From NCBI GenBank assembly GCA_002398365.1, contig DGYK01000057.1:90567-154566 (forward strand): 64,000 bases of DNA. Direction: 5' to 3'. A program made the position numbers and the translations under genes. Shown piece by piece: positions 8,775 through 18,148 of this stretch (positions are counted from its first letter, which is position 1; each line of letters opens with the position of its first letter). This stretch comes from Flammeovirgaceae bacterium UBA5008 (GTDB taxonomy: Bacteria > Bacteroidota > Bacteroidia > Cytophagales > Cyclobacteriaceae). The notes under the pieces were generated by a model. It did no database searches. It was not told the origin of the DNA and saw only the letters and a program-made list of their open reading frames with translations.

Positions 8775-9619
8775 GAACTTATTTGATATACTTTTTTTTA
8801 CTTCTCGCGAATGCTGCATTCGCTCAAAACCCTACACATAAAGCGAGAGTATCCGCCCAATACGTTAAGGTTATGAACCGGGAAGCGTTCATCGCTCTTT
8901 CTGCTAAATACAAAGGCGAGAACGGATTTGAACCCGCTTCGGGTCTTGCGATTCAGGTGTACAAAAAAATGCCTGACGACTCACTCTTCTACCTGGGCGT
9001 AGCGACAATGAATCCGGAAGGGAAAACAAAATTTGTTTTGAACGATAGCAGTCTGGCAAAGACAAAGGAATCTTCTGTTTTTACCTACGTGGTGAAAATA
9101 GAAAACCAATCTACGTATGAAGATTCCGAAACAGAAATAAATATAGCCGATGCATATCTTTCGGCTGCTGTTGAAGCAGTTGACAGTATAAATCAAATCC
9201 GTGCAACGCTTACCGATGGATCGGGGCAACCACTGGCAGGGCAATCCTTAAAAGTGCAGTTGCAACGGATGTATGCCCCGCTTCCAATCGGTGAAGAGAA
9301 TTATGAGACTGATGAGAAGGGTTCGATCACAGTGCCGATAGAAGCACCCATGCCCGGTGTAAATGGTGAATTGACGTTTGAGGTAGTGCTCAATGAAAGT
9401 GAAACGTATGGTACGGTAAAGGCATTGGTTACTGCGCCTATTGGCACACCCATTGTCGATCAATCAACTTTTGACAAACGCACCCTGTGGTCACCGCCTT
9501 CAAAGGCACCTTATTGCCTGCTCATTTTCCCGAACCTGATTATCCTGGGTGTGTGGCTGCCCATACTCTTATTGATAATTAACCTTTTTAGAATTTCAAA
9601 AGCCGGCATGAATACATAA
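8771..9619 (+). CDS. Exported protein with Ig-like region and C-terminal membrane anchor
   Basis: 282 residues. Signal peptide (LLLANAAFAQN), then a beta-rich region without cysteines, including a segment like a bacterial Ig/invasin-type repeat (ATLTDGSGQPLAGQSLKVQL). A C-terminal transmembrane helix (LIFPNLIILGVWLPILLLII) with a short positively charged tail gives a type I topology with the bulk in the periplasm. It overlaps the NrfD gene by 4 bases. I do not recognise the family. The context suggests a structural or docking subunit of the quinol/cytochrome complex. Confidence 0.75.
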   Translation: MRTYLIYFFLLLANAAFAQNPTHKARVSAQYVKVMNREAFIALSAKYKGENGFEPASGLAIQVYKKMPDDSLFYLGVATMNPEGKTKFVLNDSSLAKTKESSVFTYVVKIENQSTYEDSETEINIADAYLSAAVEAVDSINQIRATLTDGSGQPLAGQSLKVQLQRMYAPLPIGEENYETDEKGSITVPIEAPMPGVNGELTFEVVLNESETYGTVKALVTAPIGTPIVDQSTFDKRTLWSPPSKAPYCLLIFPNLIILGVWLPILLLIINLFRISKAGMNT

Positions 9620-9638
9620 AACACTAAACCCTATAACT

Positions 9639-10049
9639 ATGAAAAAACAAACTATTATTCTTCTGTTGGCCTCTTCTGTTGCCATGTACTCGTTCACGTT
9701 CGTATATCAATCAAAAGAATGGGTAGTGCCAGAGGCCGCTAAAAAAGCAAAGAACCCTACAGACAAGGCAGACAAAGAAAACCTATCGATTGGTAAGAGC
9801 TTATACTCCAAGCACTGTCAGTCCTGCCACGGCAAAGAAGGATATGGAGATGGAACAAAAGCCAAGGAACTAAAAGGAAAGGATCGAATGGGAGATTTCT
9901 CAAGCGCTGAATTCCAGAGCCAAACAGATGGTGCCTTGTTCTATAAAATGACCACTGGTCGGGATGACATGCCTGCCTTTGACAAAAAGATTCCCGATGC
10001 TGAAGACCGGTGGCTAATCATCAATTATATCCGTACCCTCAAACAGTAA
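9639..10049 (+). CDS. Periplasmic monohaem cytochrome c
   Basis: 136 residues with a signal peptide or N-terminal anchor (QTIILLLASSVAMYSF). A class I cytochrome c domain follows: haem site CQSCH in LYSKHCQSCHGKEGYGDG, a distal methionine in TTGRDDMPAFDKK, and the closing helix DRWLIINYIRTL. It sits 19 bases after the anchored subunit and is the natural electron acceptor or donor for the Fe-S/NrfD pair. The assignment as a c-type cytochrome is certain; the partner is inferred from gene order. Confidence 0.92.
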   Translation: MKKQTIILLLASSVAMYSFTFVYQSKEWVVPEAAKKAKNPTDKADKENLSIGKSLYSKHCQSCHGKEGYGDGTKAKELKGKDRMGDFSSAEFQSQTDGALFYKMTTGRDDMPAFDKKIPDAEDRWLIINYIRTLKQ

Positions 10050-10059
10050 TACGTTTGTT

Positions 10060-10464
10060 ATGAAAACAATTTCTATCTCAGACTATGCCTACAAATATCT
10101 CGACTACATGTTTTGCAGAGCTGCAAAAGAGTACCGTCCTGAATTTAGTTTGACTGACTGGGATAATTTGAATAATCGACTCAATCAAATGGAAAAGACA
10201 AACAAAATATCACGGGCGGCTATGGCCGACAAGTTTATTGACCTTGCCAATGAATTTACAACGACCGAAACTAAAGAACGTGTAGGTGCAGCCATCATGT
10301 TTGCGGCAGCACGATACAACGCATTTGAGGCTTTCTCTAAATCCAGCAATCTCTCAAAAGATAGGGATGATGCCATAAATTGGTATACCCGCGAGTATAA
10401 GAGGATGCTTGAAGCAAACATGGAAGATCTTTTGAATACCGGGAACAAACCAAAAATCAGCTGA
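10060..10464 (+). CDS. DUF3144-like small cytosolic protein
   Basis: 134 residues, no signal peptide, predicted all-helical. The second half (FIDLANEF, GAAIMFAAARYNAF, INWYTREYKRMLEANMEDLL) closely resembles the DUF3144 family, whose function is unknown. It lies 10 bases after the cytochrome c gene and on the same strand, so it may be co-transcribed, although it is the only clearly cytosolic product in this stretch. Nothing catalytic is visible. Confidence 0.75.
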   Translation: MKTISISDYAYKYLDYMFCRAAKEYRPEFSLTDWDNLNNRLNQMEKTNKISRAAMADKFIDLANEFTTTETKERVGAAIMFAAARYNAFEAFSKSSNLSKDRDDAINWYTREYKRMLEANMEDLLNTGNKPKIS

Positions 10465-10495
10465 TACTATTAAGATGGACTTAAACAGAGTATAT

Positions 10496-11179
10496 ATGAA
10501 AACAACGATTGGAATCATGATCCTGTGCCTGGTAACAACATACCTGGGTGCGCAGGACAACACAAACTCAAAAATAAGATTTGGCGTGTACGCCAACGGA
10601 GGCACCAGTTCATTGGTGCAAGGCATGGGCATGGATATGAACATGTACAGAAGTGGCTACGGGGGGATGTACGGAAGTAACATGCCGATGTATAATTACA
10701 CGGGTTCAGTCGGAGGTGGCGTAAGCCTCACCGTGCCCCTGCACCAGCGGTGGTCTTTTGTTGGAAACGTGGGCTATATGAATCGCGGAGCGAATTATGG
10801 TACGATGAATTCTTCCACCTACAATTCCAGTTACCGGTTTTCTTACCTCGATGTGTGGGCGATGGGGCAATATAATAATCTGCCCAAAGGCCCTGTAAAA
10901 TTTACAGCCGTGCTCGGCCTGATAGAGAGCACGTTACTATCGGCCACCGATAAAGGCTCAGGAACCAATCAAGACATGATGGACAATGTAAACCGAGTGG
11001 ATCTCGGAATGGTTTTGGGGCCGGGGTTAGAATTTGGCCTAAAGAAGAAGGGGGCCATTCAAGCCCGACTGCTCTATACGTTCGGGTTTATGAATGTATT
11101 TCGGGGTATGTACTACGATAGCGGGATGCATTCGAATAATGCAGCATTCCTCCTACAAGTGGGATATATTTTTAATTAA
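10496..11179 (+). CDS. Outer-membrane beta-barrel-like protein
   Basis: Start chosen at ATG 10496, because the earlier ATG at 10475 adds seven polar residues in front of the signal peptide (IGIMILCLVTTYLGAQ). The mature protein has a Gly/Met/Tyr-rich loop (GMGMDMNMYRSGYGGMYGS) that could bind copper, then amphipathic strands ending in LQVGYIFN with a terminal aromatic residue, typical of porin-like barrels (OmpW/PorT-like). The Met-rich loop fits the copper theme of the surrounding genes. The function is not known. Confidence 0.7.
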   Translation: MKTTIGIMILCLVTTYLGAQDNTNSKIRFGVYANGGTSSLVQGMGMDMNMYRSGYGGMYGSNMPMYNYTGSVGGGVSLTVPLHQRWSFVGNVGYMNRGANYGTMNSSTYNSSYRFSYLDVWAMGQYNNLPKGPVKFTAVLGLIESTLLSATDKGSGTNQDMMDNVNRVDLGMVLGPGLEFGLKKKGAIQARLLYTFGFMNVFRGMYYDSGMHSNNAAFLLQVGYIFN

Positions 11180-11196
11180 ACATTAACCAAACAACT

Positions 11197-11772
11197 ATGA
11201 AAACACGTAATCTTATCACCCTATCACTGATCGTTTTTGGATCAATCACCGCATCGGTTGCGCAACAAGACAGCAGCGGAGTGTATTTGAGCGCAAGTGA
11301 TTTTAAAAACGGAAAGCTTGCTTATGCCATTAATTGCAAAACACAAAAGCATAAAATTAAGCTGAATGAATTTTTAAATAAGCCGTACATCACCATGGTA
11401 CATGAAGGGAAATCCATAAATCTCGACAAGAAAAACATTTTCGGCTTTCGCGATTGCGGTGATGTCACCTATCGCTTTGTTGATCAAAATCAGTATACGA
11501 TTTTAAATCCAACGGAAGAGATTTTACTTTATAGGCATGTTGCTCAATCGGCTTCTAAAAATCAACCAGAAACCGTTTATTATTTCTTCAGCAAGTCGGC
11601 TCAGGGTGAAGTGTTGGATTTGAACCTTCCCAGTCTGAAAAAAGCTTTTCCTGACAACCATACGTTTCATGATATGTTGGATACCGAGTTTGGTAGTGCT
11701 CCCCTAACTGCTTATGATTCCTACCATAAAATATACAAGATCAACAGGATTTATCTAAACAGTCAAAAGTAA
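11197..11772 (+). CDS. Exported hypothetical protein
   Basis: 191 residues with a signal peptide ending in SVAQQ. The mature part is mixed alpha/beta with two cysteines (NCKTQ and RDCGD). I do not recognise the family. It lies 17 bases after the barrel gene and 41 bases before a lipoprotein gene, all on the same strand, so it probably belongs to the same envelope transcript. Confidence 0.65.
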   Translation: MKTRNLITLSLIVFGSITASVAQQDSSGVYLSASDFKNGKLAYAINCKTQKHKIKLNEFLNKPYITMVHEGKSINLDKKNIFGFRDCGDVTYRFVDQNQYTILNPTEEILLYRHVAQSASKNQPETVYYFFSKSAQGEVLDLNLPSLKKAFPDNHTFHDMLDTEFGSAPLTAYDSYHKIYKINRIYLNSQK

Positions 11773-11813
11773 AAGCTACCGTGTTACCTTCTTGCAATCT
11801 GAAAAAAAAGAAA

Positions 11814-12413
11814 ATGGGGCCGTGGCTTCTGGTTTACATTTCTGTTTTGGGAATAGGTATTTTTTCAAGCTGCTCGGCTCCCTATCACATTGATGTTTCC
11901 AAAGCTTGGGATGAACGAACCGATCCCTATAATTCGTTTTGGGTTTCCATTAAAGGTGACGAAAAAACACAATTAGAAACGTCAAAGGCTATCGGGTCGA
12001 GTCTTGAGCGCAATCTTTTGATGATGGGGTTAAAAAAAGATTCCCTGAGTCCTCAGTTGATCTTTATTGTCCAGTGGGAGGCGCGCCACATAGCAAAACA
12101 GTCAACCGCTTCCAATAATGAAGTGATGCAATCCTATAGTATAACTAACCCTGTTTATTCTCCCTTCGAGAATACTTCTAACCAACTCAAAAGCACCACG
12201 GCCAGCAGACACATTATTCGATATTATGATAGCGAATTATTTTATAGGATTAGAGCGATTGACGCATTAAAAAATGAAGTGGTTTGGTCTGCCAATATCT
12301 ACCCCCACAAAAGCGAGGTTTTGTCTGACGAGAGTATTGCAACAATACTACCGGAGTTACTTACATCATTTGCAGAAACACAATTCAAAAGTGCCAAGCA
12401 CAAGATTGACTAA
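11814..12413 (+). CDS. DUF4136-like lipoprotein
   Basis: About 199 residues. I chose the ATG at 11814 over an upstream GTG at 11781, because it places a normal lipoprotein signal (GIGIFSSCSAPY) near the start. The mature part resembles DUF4136-type lipoproteins: an early phenylalanine/tryptophan strand (NSFWVSIKGD), a helix with LERNLLMMGL, and the strand PQLIFIVQWEA. Family membership is tentative. It ends 3 bases before the ATP-cone gene and could be co-transcribed with it. Confidence 0.6.
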   Translation: MGPWLLVYISVLGIGIFSSCSAPYHIDVSKAWDERTDPYNSFWVSIKGDEKTQLETSKAIGSSLERNLLMMGLKKDSLSPQLIFIVQWEARHIAKQSTASNNEVMQSYSITNPVYSPFENTSNQLKSTTASRHIIRYYDSELFYRIRAIDALKNEVVWSANIYPHKSEVLSDESIATILPELLTSFAETQFKSAKHKID

Positions 12414-12416
12414 GCG

Positions 12417-13271
12417 ATGAATATAACCATAACCAAAGCTTCGGGCGAAAAGGAACCTTTTGAAAAGGAAAAGTTGCGCCTGTCGCTAGTGCGGGCGGGC
12501 GCGTCATCTGCACTGGCGGCCCAAATTGTGAGGGAGATAGAAATAAATTTGACAGAAGGAATGAGCACAAAGGACATTTATACAAAAGCACATAAACTTT
12601 TGAACAAGGCTGAACGCCCTGTTGCAGGTCGCTACCACCTTAAGAATGGAATAATGGAGATGGGGCCCTCGGGTTTTCCGTTCGAGAGGTATGTGTCTGA
12701 AATTCTAACTCATCAAGGTTATAAAGTGCAAGTTGGTAAAGTGGTAGAAGGTAAGTGTGTAAAGCATGAGGTGGATGTGATTGCGGAAAGAGCGGGGCAG
12801 CATTTTATGATTGAGTGTAAATATCACAATAGCCCGGGAATATTTTGCGATGTAAAAATCCCGCTCTATATCCATGCCCGCTTTATCGATGTAGAGGCAC
12901 AATGGAAGCTAGAGCCCGGTCACGGAGAAAAATTTCATCAGGGATGGGTGGTCACCAATACACGTTTTACGAGTGATGCCATTGCCTATGCTTCCTGTGT
13001 CGGGCTTAATCTGGTCAGTCTGGATTATCCGCAGGGAGGAAGCTTGCGGGACATGATTGAGCAGACAGGACTCTATCCATTAACCTGTTTGACTTCTCTT
13101 ACCCATCAAGAAAAAAAAGTATTGTTGGAAAGAAAAATTGTGTTGTGCAGGGAGGTCTGCCACAATCCTCAGTATTTATCTGAATTAAATATTTCAGAAC
13201 CCCGCACCAAAATCATCTTAGAAGAAGGAAATCAACTGTGTCATAAACTCATTCGTCATGATCAACACTGA
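12417..13271 (+). CDS. ATP-cone domain fused to a PD-(D/E)XK (Mrr-like) nuclease domain
   Basis: 284 residues in two parts. Residues 1 to about 90 match an ATP-cone, the nucleotide-sensing domain of NrdR and ribonucleotide reductases (VTKASGEKEPFEKEKL-like start, GMSTKDIYTKAHKLL). Residues from about 88 to 215 look like an Mrr-type endonuclease fold: FPFERYVSEIL helix, then D120 in HEVDVIAER and E133-x-K135 in FMIECKYHN, the expected catalytic triad. A Cys-containing C-terminal helical region follows. It overlaps the downstream P-type ATPase gene by 14 bases. An ATP- or dATP-gated nuclease is a reasonable inference; the actual substrate is unknown. Confidence 0.82.
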   Translation: MNITITKASGEKEPFEKEKLRLSLVRAGASSALAAQIVREIEINLTEGMSTKDIYTKAHKLLNKAERPVAGRYHLKNGIMEMGPSGFPFERYVSEILTHQGYKVQVGKVVEGKCVKHEVDVIAERAGQHFMIECKYHNSPGIFCDVKIPLYIHARFIDVEAQWKLEPGHGEKFHQGWVVTNTRFTSDAIAYASCVGLNLVSLDYPQGGSLRDMIEQTGLYPLTCLTSLTHQEKKVLLERKIVLCREVCHNPQYLSELNISEPRTKIILEEGNQLCHKLIRHDQH

Positions 13272-15921
13272 AATATTGAGGCAATCTGTCCATAGCAAAT
13301 CGCAGGAAGACATCCTTCGTGAATATCAAGCTGATGCTGAAAAAGGATTGACTCCCGAGGAGGCGGCATCGCGATTGGACATCGTAGGACGAAACGCAAT
13401 CAGCCACGAAAAGAAAAAAAGCCTGTGGTTGATTTTTCTCGGCCAATTCAACAATGCACTCGTGTACCTTCTACTAGTTGCAGCGGGTTTGTCCTTTTTC
13501 TTTCAAGAGTGGCTCGATGGCTTTGCGATACTAGTAGTGATTTTAATCAATGCCATTATTGGATTTTATATGGAGTATCAGGCCGAGCGTTCGATGGAAG
13601 CTTTGAAAAAATTATCTATACTCCCATCTAAAGTTATTCGCAATGGCGCAACGACTGAGATCAACGCAGAAGAACTGGTGCCGGGTGATTTGATATTCCT
13701 GGAAGCAGGAGATATGGTTCCTGCTGACGGTAGGATTTTTCGGCCATCGCAACTCCAGGTGGATGAAGCAGCACTGACGGGCGAATCTCTGCCCGTAGAA
13801 AAGAAGGATATGCAAATAGATGAGGGCACTACTTTGGCAGAACGCATCAACATGCTGTACAAGGGTACTTTCATTGCAAAGGGAAATACGCGCTGCATTG
13901 TTACCAGCACAGGTATGCTGACGGAACTTGGTAAAATTGCCAGCCTGGTGCAATCAGCCGAACAGGCTGCCACACCGCTGGAGAAAAAGCTGGAGGGTTT
14001 TAGTAAAAAGCTAATCAAAATAACAGTGGTTTTGGTGGTGATCATATTTTTTGCAGGCCTTTTAAATGGACAAAAATTCCTTGAAATGCTCGAGACCTCC
14101 ATTGCCCTCGCAGTGGCCGCCATACCCGAAGGACTGCCGATTGTGGCAACACTTGCGCTGGCCCAGGGAATGCTTAGAATGGCCAGGCACAATGTGATTG
14201 TAAAGAAACTGTCTGCTGTAGAAACGTTGGGAGGTACGAATGTGATTTGTACCGATAAGACAGGTACGCTAACCCAAAACAAAATTGAAGTCAATCTCAT
14301 CGTAACACCTTCTGGAAAATATGATGTAGGCAATTCAAAAAAAGCTGACACAAATGAACCATCTTTTCAACAAATAATGTGGGCCTCGGTTTTGTGCAAT
14401 ACGGCATCCCTTGGAGAAGTGGGCAAGGAAACAGGCGACCCACTTGAAATAGGGCTCCTCAAGTTTTCTCAACAACAGGGATTAACAATAGAATCGGTGC
14501 GGAAGGATAACCCTCTGATAAAGGAAGAGCCTTTCTCCTCCGACACCAAGATCATGTCTACCATGCACCGCTCGAAAGATGGTTTGCGGGTATATGCAAA
14601 AGGTGCCAGCGAAGAATTGATCAATCGCTGCAATCGAATAGCCGACCAGCGCGGAGAGCGTGAATTTAATGCAGAACTTAAAGCAACCTGGTTATCAGAG
14701 TCAGAAAAACTGGCGGCATCCGGCCTTCGGGTTATTGCCGTAGGAACTAAAATTTCTTCGGTTGATGAAAATAACCTGTCAACAAACTTAGTGTTCCTCG
14801 GCCTTATCGGCATGATTGATCCGCCTCGCGAAGAGGTATTCGCTGCCGTGCAGGAATGTAAAACCGCAGGAATCAAGGTGGTGATGATCACGGGTGATCA
14901 TCCATCGACTGCCCAAAATATTGCACGCAAATTGGGCATCATGGAAGACGACAAGCAGGTTGCGATGAATGGGAAAGATATGAGTGATTATGAACACGTA
15001 ACTGAAGAAGAGAAGGATCGCTGGATAAATACACCCGTATTTGCCCGCGTAAGCCCAAAGCAAAAACTGGACTTAGTCACGGTGTTGCAAGATCGAAAAA
15101 AAATTGTGGGCATGACCGGAGACGGTGTGAACGATGCGCCTGCGCTTAAGAAATCAGACATCGGGATAGCGATGGGCCTGCGCGGTACACAGGTAGCACA
15201 GGAAGTTGCCGATATGGTTTTGAAAGACGATTCATTTTCTTCCATTGTGCTAGCCATCCGCCAAGGCCGCATCATTTTCGATAACATCAGGAAATTTGTC
15301 ATCTTCTTATTGTCGTGCAACATGAGCGAATTGTTTGTAATAGCCGTTGCCTCTGTGTTAAACCTGCACTTTCAGCTTTTCCCATTGCAGATTTTGTACA
15401 TCAACATCATCACCGATGTCCTTCCTGCACTTGCGCTCGGGGTCACAGCGGGCAGCGCTTCCATTATGAAACAACCGCCACGCAACACAGAAGAGCCGAT
15501 TATCGATAAGAAAAGATGGATCGCCATGATTTACTATTCGGTAATCATTACCATTACCACACTGGGTGCCGTTTTCATAAGCCATCACACGGTACACAAA
15601 ACAGAGGGCTGGAATCCAGAACTATGCAACAATATCTTGTTCTTCACATTAATCATCTCTCAGTTGCTCCACGTCTTCAACATGAGTTCATCGGGTAGCG
15701 GCAACTTTTTTAAAAATGAAGTTTTTACAAATAAGTATGTCTGGTATGCCACGGGCGCATCATTTGCCTTGTTGTTTTTATGCTACCAAGTGACCATCGT
15801 GCGCAAAGCACTTGACATATACCCGATGTCATATGAAGATTGGTTGATTGCTGTCGGCATGAGTTTCACCTCGCTCGTTCTTATTCAAATTTCAAAGGCA
15901 CTTAAAATAATAAGCCAGTGA
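13258..15921 (+). CDS. Cation-translocating P-type ATPase (P2A, Ca2+ type)
   Basis: 887 residues. Domains in order: N-terminal cation ATPase domain, actuator domain with LTGES, TM4 motif AAIPEGLP (Ca2+-site type), phosphorylation site CTDKTGTLT with D333, nucleotide-binding domain, hinge MTGDGVNDAPALKKSDIG, and a six-helix C-terminal domain. This is the SERCA/PMCA-like class that pumps Ca2+ or Mn2+, not the metal P1B class: there is no N-terminal metal-binding domain and no CPx motif. It overlaps the upstream nuclease gene by 14 bases and the downstream gene by 4, so the operon is translationally coupled. Confidence 0.93.
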   Translation: MINTEILRQSVHSKSQEDILREYQADAEKGLTPEEAASRLDIVGRNAISHEKKKSLWLIFLGQFNNALVYLLLVAAGLSFFFQEWLDGFAILVVILINAIIGFYMEYQAERSMEALKKLSILPSKVIRNGATTEINAEELVPGDLIFLEAGDMVPADGRIFRPSQLQVDEAALTGESLPVEKKDMQIDEGTTLAERINMLYKGTFIAKGNTRCIVTSTGMLTELGKIASLVQSAEQAATPLEKKLEGFSKKLIKITVVLVVIIFFAGLLNGQKFLEMLETSIALAVAAIPEGLPIVATLALAQGMLRMARHNVIVKKLSAVETLGGTNVICTDKTGTLTQNKIEVNLIVTPSGKYDVGNSKKADTNEPSFQQIMWASVLCNTASLGEVGKETGDPLEIGLLKFSQQQGLTIESVRKDNPLIKEEPFSSDTKIMSTMHRSKDGLRVYAKGASEELINRCNRIADQRGEREFNAELKATWLSESEKLAASGLRVIAVGTKISSVDENNLSTNLVFLGLIGMIDPPREEVFAAVQECKTAGIKVVMITGDHPSTAQNIARKLGIMEDDKQVAMNGKDMSDYEHVTEEEKDRWINTPVFARVSPKQKLDLVTVLQDRKKIVGMTGDGVNDAPALKKSDIGIAMGLRGTQVAQEVADMVLKDDSFSSIVLAIRQGRIIFDNIRKFVIFLLSCNMSELFVIAVASVLNLHFQLFPLQILYINIITDVLPALALGVTAGSASIMKQPPRNTEEPIIDKKRWIAMIYYSVIITITTLGAVFISHHTVHKTEGWNPELCNNILFFTLIISQLLHVFNMSSSGSGNFFKNEVFTNKYVWYATGASFALLFLCYQVTIVRKALDIYPMSYEDWLIAVGMSFTSLVLIQISKALKIISQ

Positions 15922-16430
15922 AAACACTTACGCGAACTACCACTTACCCATCTCCGGCTGACATTGTCTTTCAATGTCTCGATAATTTAGGAGTTACGGG
16001 AACACACATGACGCAATCTTCTGCAATGATGATGGGAAGTAAACTTGATTTGCGGTTTCTTACCGAGCACCATACTGGTTTAGGAACCAAATACCGATGG
16101 ACCGGAAAAATGATGGGTTTAAAGATGGACTTTACCGTTGAAGTGACCAAGTGGATGCCTGGAGAAGAGAAGATTTGGGAAACGATTGGCGAGCCAGAAC
16201 TAATTATTTACTCATGGTATCGCATGCACTTGATGCTTACAGAAACTATGGGAGGTACCTGCGCACGCCTCTCCATCAGTTACAAAAAACCGAAAGGAAT
16301 ATTTCACAACTTACTCTCCTTCTTATTTGCAGATTGGTACTGCAAATGGTGCTTAAAACATATGTTAGAGGATGCTAATAAGCTACTCATGAATGACAAA
16401 GAACACGGTGAAGAACGCAAGAATCAATGA
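15918..16430 (+). CDS. SRPBCC-family protein
   Basis: 170 residues starting with GTG that overlaps the ATPase stop (GTGA). No signal peptide. The pattern of an N-terminal strand with a phosphate-like YPSPADIVFQCLDNL helix, then long antiparallel strands (GTKYRWTGKMMGLKMDFTVE) and a long C-terminal helix fits the START/SRPBCC ligand-binding fold. Such proteins bind hydrophobic ligands. Its ligand and its relation to the ATPase are unknown. Confidence 0.75.
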   Translation: MKTLTRTTTYPSPADIVFQCLDNLGVTGTHMTQSSAMMMGSKLDLRFLTEHHTGLGTKYRWTGKMMGLKMDFTVEVTKWMPGEEKIWETIGEPELIIYSWYRMHLMLTETMGGTCARLSISYKKPKGIFHNLLSFLFADWYCKWCLKHMLEDANKLLMNDKEHGEERKNQ

Positions 16431-16450
16431 TTTATAGTAGTTAACCATAA

Positions 16451-18145
16451 ATGATTATGAAACCTATTTGGTCTATTAATGACATCGACCTTACCCCGAA
16501 GCCCGACAAAAAATATTGGAAGAATTGCCACCGCGAGTGGCGCGAAGAATTCATCTATTTTTTGTTGGTAGATCGTTTTCACGATAACAACATCCGAAAA
16601 CCGATGAATAAACCTGTACGCAATGGGTTTGGAAACCAAGAACAATTGAAAAAATTCTGTGGAGGTACCCTCCGCGGCATCATCAATAACCTCGATTATA
16701 TCTCCGGCTTGGGGTGCACCGCCTTGTGGCTTAGCCCACTTTTTGAAAATAATCCTGAATCGTATCATGGATACGCCATTCAGAATTATCTGGCCGTTGA
16801 TAAAAGGTTTGGCACGAAGGAAGATTTGGAAGAACTGGTGGACGCGGCCCACAAACTAGATATGCGCGTATTTCTGGACATAGTACTTCACCATTCTGGT
16901 AACAATTGGTTTTATCCCGATGATCAACCTTATTATTATTTTAATGGAGCAACATTTCCATTGGCAGGCTGGAGATCAGATGACCGTCCCATCCCCATTG
17001 AACTGCGCGACCCTGAGTTGTATGGCCGCAAGGGGCAGATCCGGAATTTTGACGCCTATCCGGAAACACGCGAAGGTGATTTCTTAGAACTAAAATCCTT
17101 CCGGATGGATGACTCACCCGAGGCGCGATATGTGCAGGACATTCTGATCGGATGCCATTGTTATTGGATAAAAGAAGTAGATGTAGATGGCTTTCGGTTA
17201 GATGCCGTGAAACACATGGGCGAGGGAGCCATCAGCCGGTTTTGTTCGCACATCCGCGAATATGCCTACTCGCTGGGCAAAAAGAACTTTTTCCTGTTTG
17301 GGGAATTAGTGGGTTCTGAAGATTTGTACAACAAATACATTGGGCCTAAAACCACCGTCTCGGTAGATGGTCAAAATATTTACTATGGCCTCAATTCTGT
17401 TTTGGATTTCCCACTGTACCATATTTTAGCCGATGTCATTAAAGGCAAGGCCTCACCAGAACGATTGATCGACCGATACCAATCCCTGCACGCCAATGCG
17501 CTGGGGCGCGGAGAGTTTGGTGAGTTTCTGGTTACGTTTTTAGACAATCACGACCAGGTGGGGCAATCCATCAAGCATCGGTTTGGAAAAGATGCTACCG
17601 AAGAACAAGTTATTGCGGGTGCTGGATTTTTATTGTGTGCCTTAGGTACGCCCTGTATTTATTATGGCACCGAGCAAGGCTTTGACGGTTCGGGCGAGGA
17701 CGATTCTACTATCCGTGAAACAATGTTCAGCCTGGAGGATCAGGCGACCAACGCATTAAACAAATCAGGTAAAATTTATCAAAGCATTTCTCAAATTGCT
17801 TTTTTAAGAAAACAAAGTTCCGTATTAAAATTTGGGCACATGCACATGCGTAAACTTTCAACAGATGGTATAAATTTTCATTTGCCGGAATGTGCTAAGT
17901 GCCTGCTTGCCTTTTCAAGGGTGTTGTTTGATCAGGAACTAGTGGTGGCCTACAACACCTCGCCCGAGGAAGAAAGAGAAGAGTATGTGACCGTGAAGCA
18001 GCAGCCAACCGAAAAGAAACGGTACTATAAATTTCTGTTCGGTGATACTGGAAAAGTGAAGGTGCTTGAAAACACGGAGGGCAGCAGGCAGTTCATCAAA
18101 CTCAAACTGCGGCCTATGCAATTCGTAATACTGACCAACCAATAG
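16451..18145 (+). CDS. Alpha-amylase family (GH13) glycoside hydrolase
   Basis: 564 residues, no signal peptide, so cytosolic. The GH13 catalytic barrel shows region I (DIVLHHSGN), region II with the nucleophile D251 in DGFRLDAVKH, region III with the acid/base E285 in FLFGELVGS, and region IV with D368 in FLDNHDQ. A C-terminal beta domain follows. It starts at either ATG 16451 or ATG 16457. Likely action is on alpha-glucans such as glycogen or on malto-oligosaccharides; whether it hydrolyses or transfers cannot be told. It lies between an SRPBCC gene and PPK2 in a tight operon, suggesting carbon-store mobilisation under stress. Confidence 0.9.
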   Translation: MIMKPIWSINDIDLTPKPDKKYWKNCHREWREEFIYFLLVDRFHDNNIRKPMNKPVRNGFGNQEQLKKFCGGTLRGIINNLDYISGLGCTALWLSPLFENNPESYHGYAIQNYLAVDKRFGTKEDLEELVDAAHKLDMRVFLDIVLHHSGNNWFYPDDQPYYYFNGATFPLAGWRSDDRPIPIELRDPELYGRKGQIRNFDAYPETREGDFLELKSFRMDDSPEARYVQDILIGCHCYWIKEVDVDGFRLDAVKHMGEGAISRFCSHIREYAYSLGKKNFFLFGELVGSEDLYNKYIGPKTTVSVDGQNIYYGLNSVLDFPLYHILADVIKGKASPERLIDRYQSLHANALGRGEFGEFLVTFLDNHDQVGQSIKHRFGKDATEEQVIAGAGFLLCALGTPCIYYGTEQGFDGSGEDDSTIRETMFSLEDQATNALNKSGKIYQSISQIAFLRKQSSVLKFGHMHMRKLSTDGINFHLPECAKCLLAFSRVLFDQELVVAYNTSPEEEREEYVTVKQQPTEKKRYYKFLFGDTGKVKVLENTEGSRQFIKLKLRPMQFVILTNQ

Positions 18146-18148
18146 GAT

